Of a stretch of 37,448 nt of DNA, positions 29,464-36,641 are shown piece after piece. A program made the position numbers and the translations under genes. How positions within the stretch are numbered: the first letter of the stretch is position 1; the number at the start of each line of letters is the position of its first letter. Origin of the DNA: a virus; IMG/VR virus record IMGVR_UViG_3300035182_000144, positions 1 through 37,448 of that record; one strand, 5' to 3'. Below the pieces are notes generated by a model. That model had not been told where the DNA came from. It did not search any database and saw only the letters and a list, made by a program, of their open reading frames with translations.

Positions 29464-29816
29464 CGCTGTCCCTCCTTCATGGCCTCCCGGATCGCGGCCC
29501 GACGGCGCTCCCGGTACTCCCTGGCCTTCTGGCGGTTGTATTCGCGGGTGGCACCGGACCAGGCGGGCCTCTTGTGTTTCCGGCCCATGGGCTCCCGATA
29601 GATGTAGTCGGCACGGGGCATGACGACGGGTTTTTGCCGCTCGAACTCGACGGTGACGCCCTGCATGGAGACGGCGCACTCCAGACGTCCCTTGGTATCA
29701 ATCCACCGTTGCATGGCGCGATACCAGGCGATGGCCTCGGTGCTGTCGGGGTTGTAGGGACGCGGCATTTCGGGGCGCCGGGCGAGATGGGCGGCTAGGG
29801 CTTCAGCGGGGGTCAT
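29460..29816 (-). CDS. Hypothetical basic protein, 118 aa
   Basis: The start is the ATG at 29816 overlapping the previous stop (ATGA). The N-terminal half contains a helical AEALAAHLARRPEM and AIAWYRAMQRWIDTKGRL. The middle is strand-like (VSMQGVTVEFERQKPVV). The C-terminus is very basic (NRQKAREYRERRRAAIREAM), suggesting nucleic-acid binding. I do not recognise the family. It is tightly coupled to its neighbours in the accessory operon. Confidence 0.6.
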   Translation of the reverse strand: MTPAEALAAHLARRPEMPRPYNPDSTEAIAWYRAMQRWIDTKGRLECAVSMQGVTVEFERQKPVVMPRADYIYREPMGRKHKRPAWSGATREYNRQKAREYRERRRAAIREAMKEGQR

Positions 29817-30166
29817 GCGGACTCCTCCACCCAGGCTCGCAGGTCCTGGATACTGTAGAAAACAGGGATCTGCCATTGCTCAGCCTGGAGAAGCTCCATG
29901 CGGCATCCACGGGATTTCTCCCAGTCTGGACAGAGCAGCATGGCGTCAGACCTGGAGAGCATGGTCAGGCATTCTTGCATCGCCGGTCCCCAGGCTCCCT
30001 TGGCGCTCAGAGTGGGGAACGGAATGACCGCTATGTGGGGCACCAGGGGCGTTGCCCCGATGTCGCGGACCTGTGCCCCGCAGGCGATGGCCCGCTGGGT
30101 GTTGACCCCCATCAACTGCTCGCTGGCGGCGGTGTAGGGAGAGCTGACATAGACGAGGGGGCGCAT
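29813..30166 (-). CDS. DUF4406 / nucleoside deoxyribosyltransferase-like protein, 117 aa
   Basis: The start is the ATG at 30166, sharing one base with the preceding stop (TGATG). The Rossmann-like pattern VYVSSPYTAASEQ, then NTQRAIACGAQVRDIGATPL, PHIAVIPFP and the SRSDAMLLCPDWEKSRGC segment is the DUF4406 family, related to nucleoside 2-deoxyribosyltransferases. The family's conserved late Glu (CRMELLQAEQWQIPVF) is present. A role in base or nucleotide salvage or modification is inferred, not shown. Confidence 0.75.
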   Translation of the reverse strand: MRPLVYVSSPYTAASEQLMGVNTQRAIACGAQVRDIGATPLVPHIAVIPFPTLSAKGAWGPAMQECLTMLSRSDAMLLCPDWEKSRGCRMELLQAEQWQIPVFYSIQDLRAWVEESA

Positions 30167-30453
30167 CACGGCTCCTTCTTCTTCAGTTCGGCCATGACGG
30201 CGGACATGGGGATCATGGTGGTCTGCCACCAGACCTCAGACGCCATGATCCCGTGCTTCACGCGGTAGGAGAGGGTGGTGCCGGGCACCTGGAGGATGCG
30301 GCTGGCCTGGGCCGGTAGAACGTGGGACGGGGCCAGGATGATGCCGTGGCGGGGTTTCACCGTGCTGAGGGCCGCCAGGACATCCTGCGGGTGGTCCCAG
30401 CCCCAGGCGTTGAGGTAGGGACGTAGGGCGGCGATGGTGGGGTGGATGCTCAC
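30166..30453 (-). CDS. Hypothetical protein, 95 aa
   Basis: The start is the GTG at 30453 overlapping the preceding stop (GTGA). An N-terminal segment (IHPTIAALRPYLNAWGWDHP) is followed by QDVLAALSTVKPRHGIILAP, and the C-terminal part has a basic Lys-rich end (AELKKKEP). No family was recognised. It lies in the run of coupled small genes between the pentapeptide protein and the DUF4406 gene. Confidence 0.55.
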   Translation of the reverse strand: MSIHPTIAALRPYLNAWGWDHPQDVLAALSTVKPRHGIILAPSHVLPAQASRILQVPGTTLSYRVKHGIMASEVWWQTTMIPMSAVMAELKKKEP

Positions 30454-30680
30454 AGGGGGCCATCCGTGTCGCGGTCCGGGCCGCTGAGGTTCGCCTGCGC
30501 CCGTGTGGCGTAGCGCGAAGCCAGCCATTCGAAAAGGCCCCTGGTGATCGCCTTGCTGGTGATGAGAGCCTCTTCGATCTCGGCAGTAGTGGGCTGGTTA
30601 GTGGTAAGCGCCGTGAGCTTGGCGATTAGATCGGCGATGACCTTCGGGGCTTTCTGCCCGGTGGACGTGGTGGGAGTCAT
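30450..30680 (-). CDS. Hypothetical helical protein, 76 aa
   Basis: ATG at 30680 overlaps the pentapeptide gene's stop (ATGA). The protein is helical throughout: VIADLIAKLTALTTNQPTTA, then EIEEALITSKAITRGLFEWL. The C-terminus is Asp/Gly-rich. No family was recognised. Coupling and codon use match the neighbours. Confidence 0.55.
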   Translation of the reverse strand: MTPTTSTGQKAPKVIADLIAKLTALTTNQPTTAEIEEALITSKAITRGLFEWLASRYATRAQANLSGPDRDTDGPL

Positions 30681-31387
30681 GACAGCCCCTTCCTGTGGGC
30701 CTCAGCCATACGGAGCGCCTTGGCGCGGGTGAACTCAAAGGCCGCCGCCCGTTCCTCGGATTCCGCACTACCGTCATCGGGGAACTCTTTGGTGTTGCTC
30801 ACCCGGATGCCGATGGCGTCCCACTCATCCACGGAGTACCAGAGGCATCCCATCCGAACATAGGGGGTGCCGTCATCAGCGACCACGGCCCAGCACTGGT
30901 AGCTGTAGAGCCCCGTCATGACCACTACCGCAGCCAGCCTCAGATCGCCCCATCTTGCCCCGGCGAGGTTTGCCTCGGTGAGGTTCGTTCCGGCGAGGTT
31001 TGCACCGTCGAGATCAGCCTCGGCGAGGTTTGCTCTGTACAGGTTCGCTCCGGCTAGATTCGCCTCTGCCAGGTCCGCTCCGTAAAGGCTCGCCTTGCCT
31101 AGGTCCGCCCCAGAGAGGTCCGCATAGGCGAGGTTTGTCACTGAGAGGTTCGCCCCTGCGAGGTTCGCTCCGGCAAGGTCTGTGCCGTGGAGGTTCGCCC
31201 CGGCGAGTACCGCCTTGGTGAGGTTCGCCCCGGCAAGGTCCGCGTCAGAGATGTCGGCACCAGCGAGATCCGCCCCGGAGAGATCGGCGCCGGAGAGATT
31301 GGCCCCATACAGGTCCGCCCTGACGAGTTTTGCGCCTGAGAGGTCCGCACCGGGGCCGGGGGTCACGGGAATGGTGGAGGTGGTCAT
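30677..31387 (-). CDS. Pentapeptide-repeat protein, 236 aa
   Basis: Residues about 13-147 are near-perfect pentapeptide repeats of the A(D/N)LxG type, about 26 units with no break. These fold into a right-handed quadrilateral beta-helix. The C-terminal 90 residues are a separate domain, including VVVMTGLYSYQCWAVVADDG and YVRMGCLWYSVDEWDA, not made of repeats. Some members (MfpA, Qnr) mimic DNA and act on gyrase; others are targeting or signalling modules. The repeat region looks acidic on one face, compatible with DNA mimicry, but this is inference. Its ATG overlaps the upstream stop. Confidence 0.85.
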   Translation of the reverse strand: MTTSTIPVTPGPGADLSGAKLVRADLYGANLSGADLSGADLAGADISDADLAGANLTKAVLAGANLHGTDLAGANLAGANLSVTNLAYADLSGADLGKASLYGADLAEANLAGANLYRANLAEADLDGANLAGTNLTEANLAGARWGDLRLAAVVVMTGLYSYQCWAVVADDGTPYVRMGCLWYSVDEWDAIGIRVSNTKEFPDDGSAESEERAAAFEFTRAKALRMAEAHRKGLS

Positions 31388-31716
31388 GCGAGCACCTGCG
31401 CAGCAGGGGGGCGAACCATGTTGACGGCGGCTTCCAGGGCGTCCATGGCGGCATCCTCAGCGGGGCTGGGATCGGGCGTCGCCATGGCGGCCTCGATAGC
31501 CTCCCGCTTCGCCTTCATCTGGAAGGCTTCCTCCAGGTGGTCAGCCAGGGCACGGAGGGCGCTCACGGTACCCTCCGTGCAGGTGGGGGACATGGTCATG
31601 CAGCCCATGGACAGGTGGAGCCAGGGCTTGCTGACGCCCCGGTCGGGCGCGTAATGGATGGCGGCGGAGATGTCCTCCGTCAGTTGGACGGGGCGGTAGG
31701 GGAAGGCGGTTGCCAT
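31384..31716 (-). CDS. Hypothetical protein, first gene of the accessory operon, 110 aa
   Basis: The start is the ATG at 31716 with AAGGAG upstream; the ORF could be read from an ATG 87 bases earlier, but that start lacks a ribosome site and would cross the putative promoter. The protein has a beta-like first half (PVQLTEDISAAIHYAPDRGV, LHLSMGCMTMSPTC) and an alpha-helical acidic second half (ALADHLEEAFQMKAKREAIE). It is the first gene downstream of the CRP-like site and promoter at 31.8 kb. Family unknown. Confidence 0.6.
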   Translation of the reverse strand: MATAFPYRPVQLTEDISAAIHYAPDRGVSKPWLHLSMGCMTMSPTCTEGTVSALRALADHLEEAFQMKAKREAIEAAMATPDPSPAEDAAMDALEAAVNMVRPPAAQVLA

Positions 31717-31768
31717 GGTGGGCTCCTTGGGATGGGCGATGGGGGGATCGGACCCCTTCGATGATTCC

Positions 31769-31796
31769 AGTATCGCCAGAGTTGACCGGGAATCAA
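31769..31796 (-). promoter_or_regulatory. Putative promoter of the accessory operon
   Basis: On the minus strand TTGATT (31791-31796) and GATACT (31769-31774) are 16 bases apart. Aligned to the HTH promoter, the two share TTG, CC, TCAAC and the final ACTG at identical spacing (about 17 of 29 positions). The predicted start near 31762 gives a 46-base leader. The CRP-like palindrome is 56.5 bp upstream of the -10. TTGA and TCAA also form a short inverted repeat across the -35. Confidence 0.5.
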
Positions 31797-31822
31797 CCCC
31801 CAAACCGTGCTTTCCTGCGAAG

Positions 31823-31838
31823 TGTGATCTTCATCACA
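31823..31838. promoter_or_regulatory. CRP/FNR-type palindrome TGTGA-N6-TCACA upstream of accessory operon
   Basis: TGTGA-TCTTCA-TCACA, with a full symmetric core GTGTGAT/ATCACAC, overlaps the stop codon of the 31834-32106 gene. It sits at nearly the same distance from the putative -10 as the two sites upstream of the HTH gene (centre 31830.5, -10 starts at 31774). Confidence 0.55.
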
Positions 31839-32106
31839 CCTTCTTTGGATTCAGGAAGCAGCCCTTGCCTTCCAGGTGGGGACGGATATGCGCCCGGAAC
31901 TGATCGGGTATGTTCGCCCCCCAGCCGGGCGCTAACACACACTTGCAGGATGGACAGACATAGCCCCAGTAGCCGGGGCGGAACTGCCGGTAGTAGTGGA
32001 CCAGATCGGGCGGGACATGGAAGTCATCCTCCACCATGTTGGGCGGGTTGCACCCATATGCCCCAGGATCATCCAGCGGGGGTTCGGTCGGGAAGTTGGT
32101 GGTCAT
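31834..32106 (-). CDS. Small Cys-containing protein, 90 aa
   Basis: ATG at 32106 overlaps the helicase-loader stop (ATGA). The sequence is Pro- and aromatic-rich (PDLVHYYRQFRPGYWGYVCP) with a CPSC motif followed by SQDQ-free text and later a Cys and His pair (FRAHIRPHLEGKGCF). A zinc-binding role with Cys-x2-Cys and a distant His/Cys pair is plausible. It is the last gene of the replication module, and its stop overlaps the CRP-like palindrome. Family unknown. Confidence 0.55.
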   Translation of the reverse strand: MTTNFPTEPPLDDPGAYGCNPPNMVEDDFHVPPDLVHYYRQFRPGYWGYVCPSCKCVLAPGWGANIPDQFRAHIRPHLEGKGCFLNPKKV

Positions 32107-32930
32107 TTGAACCTCTGATCCTTGAGGCCGGTCACGACGACCAGCGGGTTATCACCGCAGAGGCGGCTTACGAGACGGGCGCCGTAGAACTCAATCAGGC
32201 CGCTCATGTCAAGGTTGGTGGTGTAGAAGGTCGGAGCCTCCCGGCGGTAGCGCTCATCCACCACGACATCTAGCTGCGAGGCGGCGAAGTCCTCCACGTA
32301 GGAACCCTTAATGCGCTCCGAGCCCAGGTCGTCCAGGAACAGGATGTCAGCCTGGATCATGGCATTCATGGTGGTCTCCACGAACCCGTCAACGGTTGCC
32401 CTAGCCCGGAGAAGAGCCACGGTGGAAGGCCAGGATCGCCAGTGGAGCCCTGCGGCCCCTGGGAAGGGGTTGGGTCCCCCGCCCTCGTTCACGCGGGCCA
32501 CTTCCCGCGCATGCAAGTGCGCTCGGAGGATCGCGGCCATCGCGGATGTCTTGCCAGCGCCCGTGCCCTCGCCACCGATGCCAAAACCCGCCTTGGGCGG
32601 CTTGCCCTCCAGCATGGCCTTGACGGCCTCGATAGGGAGCGCCCGCTTGATCTCCACCGGGATCTTCCCGACTTCCGACCGGGCTTCGCGGGGACTCATG
32701 CCAGCATCCATGCAGACGCCCCAGCTCCAGGCGCCGATATTCTCCAGGTATTCAGCCTTGCGCTTCGCCTGCCATGCCTGTTCCTGGCAGTAGCCGCAGA
32801 CCAGCTCACCAGGTTTCTTCCGGTCGGGCCCCATCGGGTTCTGACAGACCGGACAGGGTGTGGCCTCCGGCGTCATTGAGTTGGGCCTTGAGGGCGGCAT
32901 CCCGCCTAGCGTGGCGATGGGTCGCAACAT
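32103..32930 (-). CDS. DnaC-like helicase loader ATPase, 275 aa
   Basis: The ATG at 32930 was chosen for its strong AAGGAG with 6-base spacing. An N-terminal zinc finger (Cys26, Cys29, Cys45, Cys48: CPVCQNP, CGYCQ) precedes an AAA+ domain with Walker A GEGTGAGKTS (120-129) and Walker B ILFLDD (196-201), then the sensor region FYTTNLDMSGL and RLVSRL. Such proteins load the replicative helicase at the origin. It follows the initiator gene, the usual phage order, but with a 125-base overlap of the initiator's 3' end. Confidence 0.85.
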   Translation of the reverse strand: MLRPIATLGGMPPSRPNSMTPEATPCPVCQNPMGPDRKKPGELVCGYCQEQAWQAKRKAEYLENIGAWSWGVCMDAGMSPREARSEVGKIPVEIKRALPIEAVKAMLEGKPPKAGFGIGGEGTGAGKTSAMAAILRAHLHAREVARVNEGGGPNPFPGAAGLHWRSWPSTVALLRARATVDGFVETTMNAMIQADILFLDDLGSERIKGSYVEDFAASQLDVVVDERYRREAPTFYTTNLDMSGLIEFYGARLVSRLCGDNPLVVVTGLKDQRFK

Positions 32931-33711
32931 GGTTGGCTCCTTGGTTGGTGATGGATGGTTTCGCGCTATCCTGGGCACGGCTTAGCCAGTTGGTGGTGAA
33001 TCTCCCCATGCCGACGTAGGTTTTCCCCCGCTTGGGGTTCTGTTCAAGCCATAGCCTCATTCGCTTGGCCTCAGCCAGCGGGTCAAGACCTGGATAGGCA
33101 TCTTTCCAGTCGTCGAGAAGGGCCTGAGTCACGGGCCACTCCTTCAGCCCCTTCCCAACGCATGGGAGGACCACCACCGCCGGGCCGGATGGCGGCTTGG
33201 CCGCCTCCGGGCATGTAGTTCTCTTTTGGTCTTGGTCTTGGTCTTGGTCTTGGTCTTGGTCTTGGTCTTGGTCTTGGTCTTGGTAGGGCATCGCTCGGGC
33301 ATCCCCACGGGCATCCCCACGGGCATCCCGCTCGTCCTGTTTAGGCCAGCGAGCGGCTCCACCTCGGGCGGCCTTTATACGTTGGGCCTCATAGAACCCC
33401 ATCACCTGTTCCCACTCTCTGACCAGGTAGGGGATGCCGGTCCTCCCTGGCTGGTCGGGGACTGGCTTCAGCTTCGGCCACTTCGCCAGCATGTCATCCA
33501 GCTCATCCGGGGTGCAGCGGGCCAGCCATGCCAGCTTCCGGCGGTCATCTGGCAGGGTGCCACCCTTGGCCCATTGGTGGAGCATGAGAAGGAAAACGGA
33601 GCCCCATTCCTCACGGCTAAGGTTCTCGTAGTCCTCATCCATGAGCAAATGCCTTGGGAACACCCGGAAATAATCTGCCCGTTCAGGTCGGTCCATCTTG
33701 CAGTGTGTCAT
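32806..33711 (-). CDS. Replication initiator-like protein with (Gln-Asp)9 repeat, 301 aa
   Basis: The start is the ATG at 33711 with GGAG upstream; an upstream in-frame ATG at 33759 has no ribosome site. The N-terminal domain (about 1-120) with PERADYFRVFPRHLLMDEDY, then FLLMLHQWAKGGTLPDDRRK and LAWLARCTPDELDDML resembles DUF1376-type phage initiators. Residues about 150-185 contain the low-complexity linker: GDARGDARAMP followed by nine Gln-Asp pairs. The C-terminal domain (ITNQGANHVATHRHARRDA then LNDAGGHTLSGLSEPDGA) overlaps the start of the loader gene by 125 bases in another frame. The function is inferred from the N-terminal domain and the adjacent loader. No promoter or gene was identified in the 128 bases before it. 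Confidence 0.75.
   Translation of the reverse strand: MTHCKMDRPERADYFRVFPRHLLMDEDYENLSREEWGSVFLLMLHQWAKGGTLPDDRRKLAWLARCTPDELDDMLAKWPKLKPVPDQPGRTGIPYLVREWEQVMGFYEAQRIKAARGGAARWPKQDERDARGDARGDARAMPYQDQDQDQDQDQDQDQDQDQKRTTCPEAAKPPSGPAVVVLPCVGKGLKEWPVTQALLDDWKDAYPGLDPLAEAKRMRLWLEQNPKRGKTYVGMGRFTTNWLSRAQDSAKPSITNQGANHVATHRHARRDAALKAQLNDAGGHTLSGLSEPDGARPEETW
33228..33281. repeat. Nine tandem GGTCTT hexamers within initiator gene
   Basis: The plus strand has nine consecutive GGTCTT units, encoding the Gln-Asp repeat on the minus strand. A second repeat (12-base units starting GGGCATCCCCAC, about 2.7 copies) lies 15 bases to the right, at 33297-33329. Phage origins are often iteron arrays inside the initiator gene (lambda O is the model), so this could be the origin, but no AT-rich melting segment is evident. 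Confidence 0.55.
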
Positions 33712-33839
33712 GCCCACTCCGGGCAGGGTCCCCCTCGCCGGTGGTCGCGTCCGGAACACCCTGCGGTCTGTCCGGTCACTGGCGGGGGGGATGTCGAGAA
33801 CTCGTCCGGGGCATCCTGCGCGATTCAGGCCCGGTCCTT

Positions 33840-34313
33840 TCAGTCTAGGACGTTCCCACCTGGCGTCAACCCCCCCTTCCCCAGTGGGGCGTCCTCCAGC
33901 ATCATCACCAGGTGGGGCTTCTCTCCCTTGCTCAGCGGGCGCTGTTCTACGATCAGGTCCAGGTGGGGGGCATCATCCTCCAGAATCAGGCCGTGACCAA
34001 TGCGCCGTCTGGTCCAATGCTGGCCCGCCTTCTTGCCGGTCTTGTAGTAGCCCTCTTCATGCTTCGGGGGGCGAAGAACGTCAATGACCGGCTTCATGCT
34101 GGCATAGAGGTTGTCACGGTCCAGGGTGCCACGACCGAACCGGATCAGGGTCAGCCGACGCCTGCATTCGGCCCTGGGTATATCCATGAAGCCGGGGGCC
34201 GCCCGGATGAGCCAGAACCACTCATGCAGGAGACGACCATACACCGGCCACGCCATGCGCTTGATGACATTCCCGCTGGGTGGAACCTTTGGGATGGTAA
34301 GACTCCAGGTCAT
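33840..34313 (-). CDS. RusA-like Holliday junction resolvase, 157 aa
   Basis: The conserved acidic/basic cluster of RusA is present: GTLDRDNLYASMKPVIDVL gives Asp65, Asp67, Lys74 and Asp78, and GLILEDDAPHLDL adds Asp113/Asp114. Length fits (RusA is 120 residues; phage relatives run to about 160). The enzyme resolves recombination junctions so that branched DNA can be packaged. It lies in the early recombination operon after the exonuclease and annealing protein genes. The start overlaps the preceding stop (ATGA). Confidence 0.85.
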   Translation of the reverse strand: MTWSLTIPKVPPSGNVIKRMAWPVYGRLLHEWFWLIRAAPGFMDIPRAECRRRLTLIRFGRGTLDRDNLYASMKPVIDVLRPPKHEEGYYKTGKKAGQHWTRRRIGHGLILEDDAPHLDLIVEQRPLSKGEKPHLVMMLEDAPLGKGGLTPGGNVLD

Positions 34314-34579
34314 GGCCGGGGCTCCAGGGCATAGGTGGTCACACCCGTCACCCGGTCACGGCTCAGGATCTCTATGGCATAGCCTGCGCCCCGGAGGTCG
34401 TGGATGCGGGCGCCGAACCGCTGGGCGATCCGCATGAGGTCGGAGTTACTGGCCGGGCCTTCCTTCAGCCGGGCCAGGATCGCCTGACACTGGCGCGAAA
34501 GCCGAGGTTCTTCCTCTGTGCCCCGGACCTTGGGGTCAGCCAGCCGGAACAGCGGGAGGTCTTGGGTTTCGTCAGGCAT
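34310..34579 (-). CDS. Small winged-helix protein, 89 aa
   Basis: ATG at 34579 with GGAGG upstream. The middle, RQCQAILARLKEGPASNSDL then MRIAQRFGARIHDLRGAG, is a winged-helix motif common in phage proteins of the recombination operon, and YAIEILSRDRVTGVTTYAL supplies the wing. A DNA-binding or regulatory role is suggested. The stop overlaps the RusA start. Confidence 0.7.
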   Translation of the reverse strand: MPDETQDLPLFRLADPKVRGTEEEPRLSRQCQAILARLKEGPASNSDLMRIAQRFGARIHDLRGAGYAIEILSRDRVTGVTTYALEPRP

Positions 34580-34595
34580 GGTTCCTCCTTCTGGA

Positions 34596-34631
34596 ACGGC
34601 CCTGGGGGGGCATGGTGGTCCCCAGGGCCGT
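34596..34631 (-). terminator. Strong hairpin between annealing-protein and winged-helix genes
   Basis: Perfect 12-bp inverted repeat (ACGGCCCTGGGG, 34596-34607, with its complement at 34620-34631) and a 12-base loop, just after the annealing-protein stop at 34645. There is no T-tract, so partial attenuation or RNA processing is more likely than complete termination. Confidence 0.5.
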
Positions 34632-34644
34632 CATCATGGCGGGA

Positions 34645-35622
34645 TCAGTCGAGAGGCCCCCCTTCCGGGCTCCAGGTGCCCGTAGCGTCCTGCTCGGGCT
34701 CGGGAGGGGCGGCAGGAGCCGAAGTCTGGGAGACGGCCTTCAGGGCATCCTTGAGGCCGCTCTTGCCCGGCTTGGTGGCGGGCCGCTTCTCGTCCTGCGG
34801 GGCTCGGGACTCCATGACCTCCCTCCAGGTGGTTTCCCCGTCACGGATGGCAGAATAGAGCGCCCGGAGATCAGCCAGTTCCTTTGGACTGAGAACGTCG
34901 CCCTTGTGCCCCAGGAATTCCTTGATCTGTTCGGCGCTGACCCCCAGCCCGGAGAAGCTGTCGAACAGCCTGCGCTTGGCGGCATCGGGATCTTGCGCGT
35001 CCCGCGTGTTCAGGGTGCGGAGCACTTCATCCATCGCCTCGTCCAGCAGATCGCCGGGGATCAGCCGCAGACCCAGGGTGCGGACCGCCTTGCTGATGAG
35101 CGCCCCCTGTTTGTTGAGGATGTCATCATCCGTGGCCTCCAGGATGTAGAGGGTCTGCCCCCTGGAGTTGAGCCGGGTCTTGAGGGGGACTTCGCCGGTC
35201 TTGAGCGACAGGCGCTCAATCGTCTTGGTGATCGTCACGTCCTGGCTGTAGGGCACATTAGCTTCCAGGTCCGTGACCATCACCCGGACGATGCGCTTCT
35301 CCACATTGTCGAAGACCGTCATTGTTTCGACGGTGATGTTGGTCATGCAGCGGATGGCAGCCTCCGCGAACCGAATGCTAGGGCCTTCTACGCCCTTGCC
35401 GATGGGCTTCCGGTAGCGGGCCACCTCCGCGAAGGACGGGCGACGGCATTCTTTGAGCAGGCGTTCCCGGACCATGTCGAGGTCACGGGGGCGGTTGATC
35501 GCCATGAGGTAACGGGCCTCAATCATTGACCGCGCCTGGGTAGCCAGGGCGGATGTGGCGGTTTCGTCCGGGGCGGTCATCACCCCTGCCGGCGGCTGGT
35601 AGGTGTTGAGATTGTCGCTCAT
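34645..35622 (-). CDS. Probable single-strand annealing/recombination partner, 325 aa
   Basis: The N-terminal half contains the pattern AINRPRDLDMVRERLLKECR, then GVEGPSIRFAEAAIRCMTNI and KQGALISKAVRTLGLRLIPG. These are shared with phage proteins usually encoded next to YqaJ exonucleases and thought to anneal single strands. The C-terminal third is a Pro/Ala-rich, charged tail (about 270-325). The ATG overlaps the exonuclease stop (ATGA), so exonuclease and partner are made together. RecT-like function is inferred from the neighbour and the motif resemblance, not shown. Confidence 0.65.
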   Translation of the reverse strand: MSDNLNTYQPPAGVMTAPDETATSALATQARSMIEARYLMAINRPRDLDMVRERLLKECRRPSFAEVARYRKPIGKGVEGPSIRFAEAAIRCMTNITVETMTVFDNVEKRIVRVMVTDLEANVPYSQDVTITKTIERLSLKTGEVPLKTRLNSRGQTLYILEATDDDILNKQGALISKAVRTLGLRLIPGDLLDEAMDEVLRTLNTRDAQDPDAAKRRLFDSFSGLGVSAEQIKEFLGHKGDVLSPKELADLRALYSAIRDGETTWREVMESRAPQDEKRPATKPGKSGLKDALKAVSQTSAPAAPPEPEQDATGTWSPEGGPLD

Positions 35623-36641
35623 TCGGCCTCCTTGAAGTTGAAGAGGAACCGGCGAGAGCCGGTCTTGGTGGTGGTGAACTTCCGGACGATTTCCGGTGTG
35701 GCGCCCAATTCGGCGGCTACGGCCTTCCAGTCCGTGCTGGAGCTATCCTGGGCCTTCTTCCAGGTGCATACCCCGGCGATGCCTGCGCTTTCGCCGATGA
35801 TGCCCTTCAGGATGTTCTCCAGCCGGGCTTGCTCTGTTTCGACTTCCTTGGCGCGGGCTCGGACCTCGGCTAGCCGCTTGGCGGCCTCCAGCGCTTCGGG
35901 CGTAGCGGGGAGGATCAGGTCCGAGTTCTTCTGGAACCGGCGGGTCAGATACTCGGTCGTGGCCTTAGAGCCGTCAACCTCGGGCGGGATGCCCTGGACG
36001 ATGTGGCGCTCCCACCATGCCTCCACCTTCTCCAGGATCATGCTTTCTACCTCCATGTCCCGGTAGAGTGTGAATACCTCCAACTGCTGACCGCTGAACA
36101 GGACGGCAAGGTCTGCGGTCGGCGTGTCGGTCACGTGCATCTGGACCGCAAGCTGGCAGGCATAGTAAATCGGGATGATGTCAGACCCAGCCTCGCCAAA
36201 GTCCTGCTGATTCTTCCATCGGATGTTCTTTGCATCCACCGGGCGCTGGTCGCCATCCGCCCATCGGGCGTCCAGGCTGGCACCGAGCACCTTGACGACC
36301 GGACTCTTCAGGAACTCGTAGGGGTTGGCGAAGGTGATCGGGTGGCCCACATGGTCGGCATAGCCTTCCAGGATGGGGCGTTCAAGGCGTCGGCCCCATG
36401 CCATCTGGGGATTGTCGGATGCCTCGGTCATGCCGCGCTTGTTCAGCCAGACCTGCATGGGGCTGGACCACTTCGACAGGCCCAGGATAGCGGCGACATC
36501 TGTGCCGCCGATGGCCTTCCGGCGTTCCTCCAGCCAGCCGTTGCGACGCTGTTCCATAGTCTCCTGGGGCTGGGCCTCCATGGCGCCGAACATGGAGGTA
36601 GTGGCGGATGCCGTGGCCTTCACCAGCAGTTCATCGCTCAT
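35619..36641 (-). CDS. YqaJ/lambda-type recombination exonuclease, 340 aa
   Basis: A complete gene: N-terminal GGTDVAAILGLSKW (45-58), then WGRRLERPILEGYA (Glu87), LGASLDARW (Asp124), PVDAKNI (Asp136, Lys138) and the helix YYACQLAVQMHV. This is the D-(D/E)-x-K core of the lambda-exonuclease/YqaJ family. The C-terminal region contains a coiled coil (about 250-290: LAEVRARAKEVETEQARLEN) that may contact the partner protein. The start overlaps the HTH stop by 11 bases. The N-terminal 131 codons are duplicated, with differences, at the other end of the window. Confidence 0.9.
   Translation of the reverse strand: MSDELLVKATASATTSMFGAMEAQPQETMEQRRNGWLEERRKAIGGTDVAAILGLSKWSSPMQVWLNKRGMTEASDNPQMAWGRRLERPILEGYADHVGHPITFANPYEFLKSPVVKVLGASLDARWADGDQRPVDAKNIRWKNQQDFGEAGSDIIPIYYACQLAVQMHVTDTPTADLAVLFSGQQLEVFTLYRDMEVESMILEKVEAWWERHIVQGIPPEVDGSKATTEYLTRRFQKNSDLILPATPEALEAAKRLAEVRARAKEVETEQARLENILKGIIGESAGIAGVCTWKKAQDSSSTDWKAVAAELGATPEIVRKFTTTKTGSRRFLFNFKEAE

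Noticed and set aside
30950-31350. Repeated 15-base-like DNA pattern
   Set aside because: It is fully explained by the pentapeptide repeats of the encoded protein.
33228-33281. Hexamer array considered as CRISPR or phase-variation tract
   Set aside because: There are no spacers, so it is not a CRISPR array. The unit is a multiple of three, so changes in number do not shift the frame.
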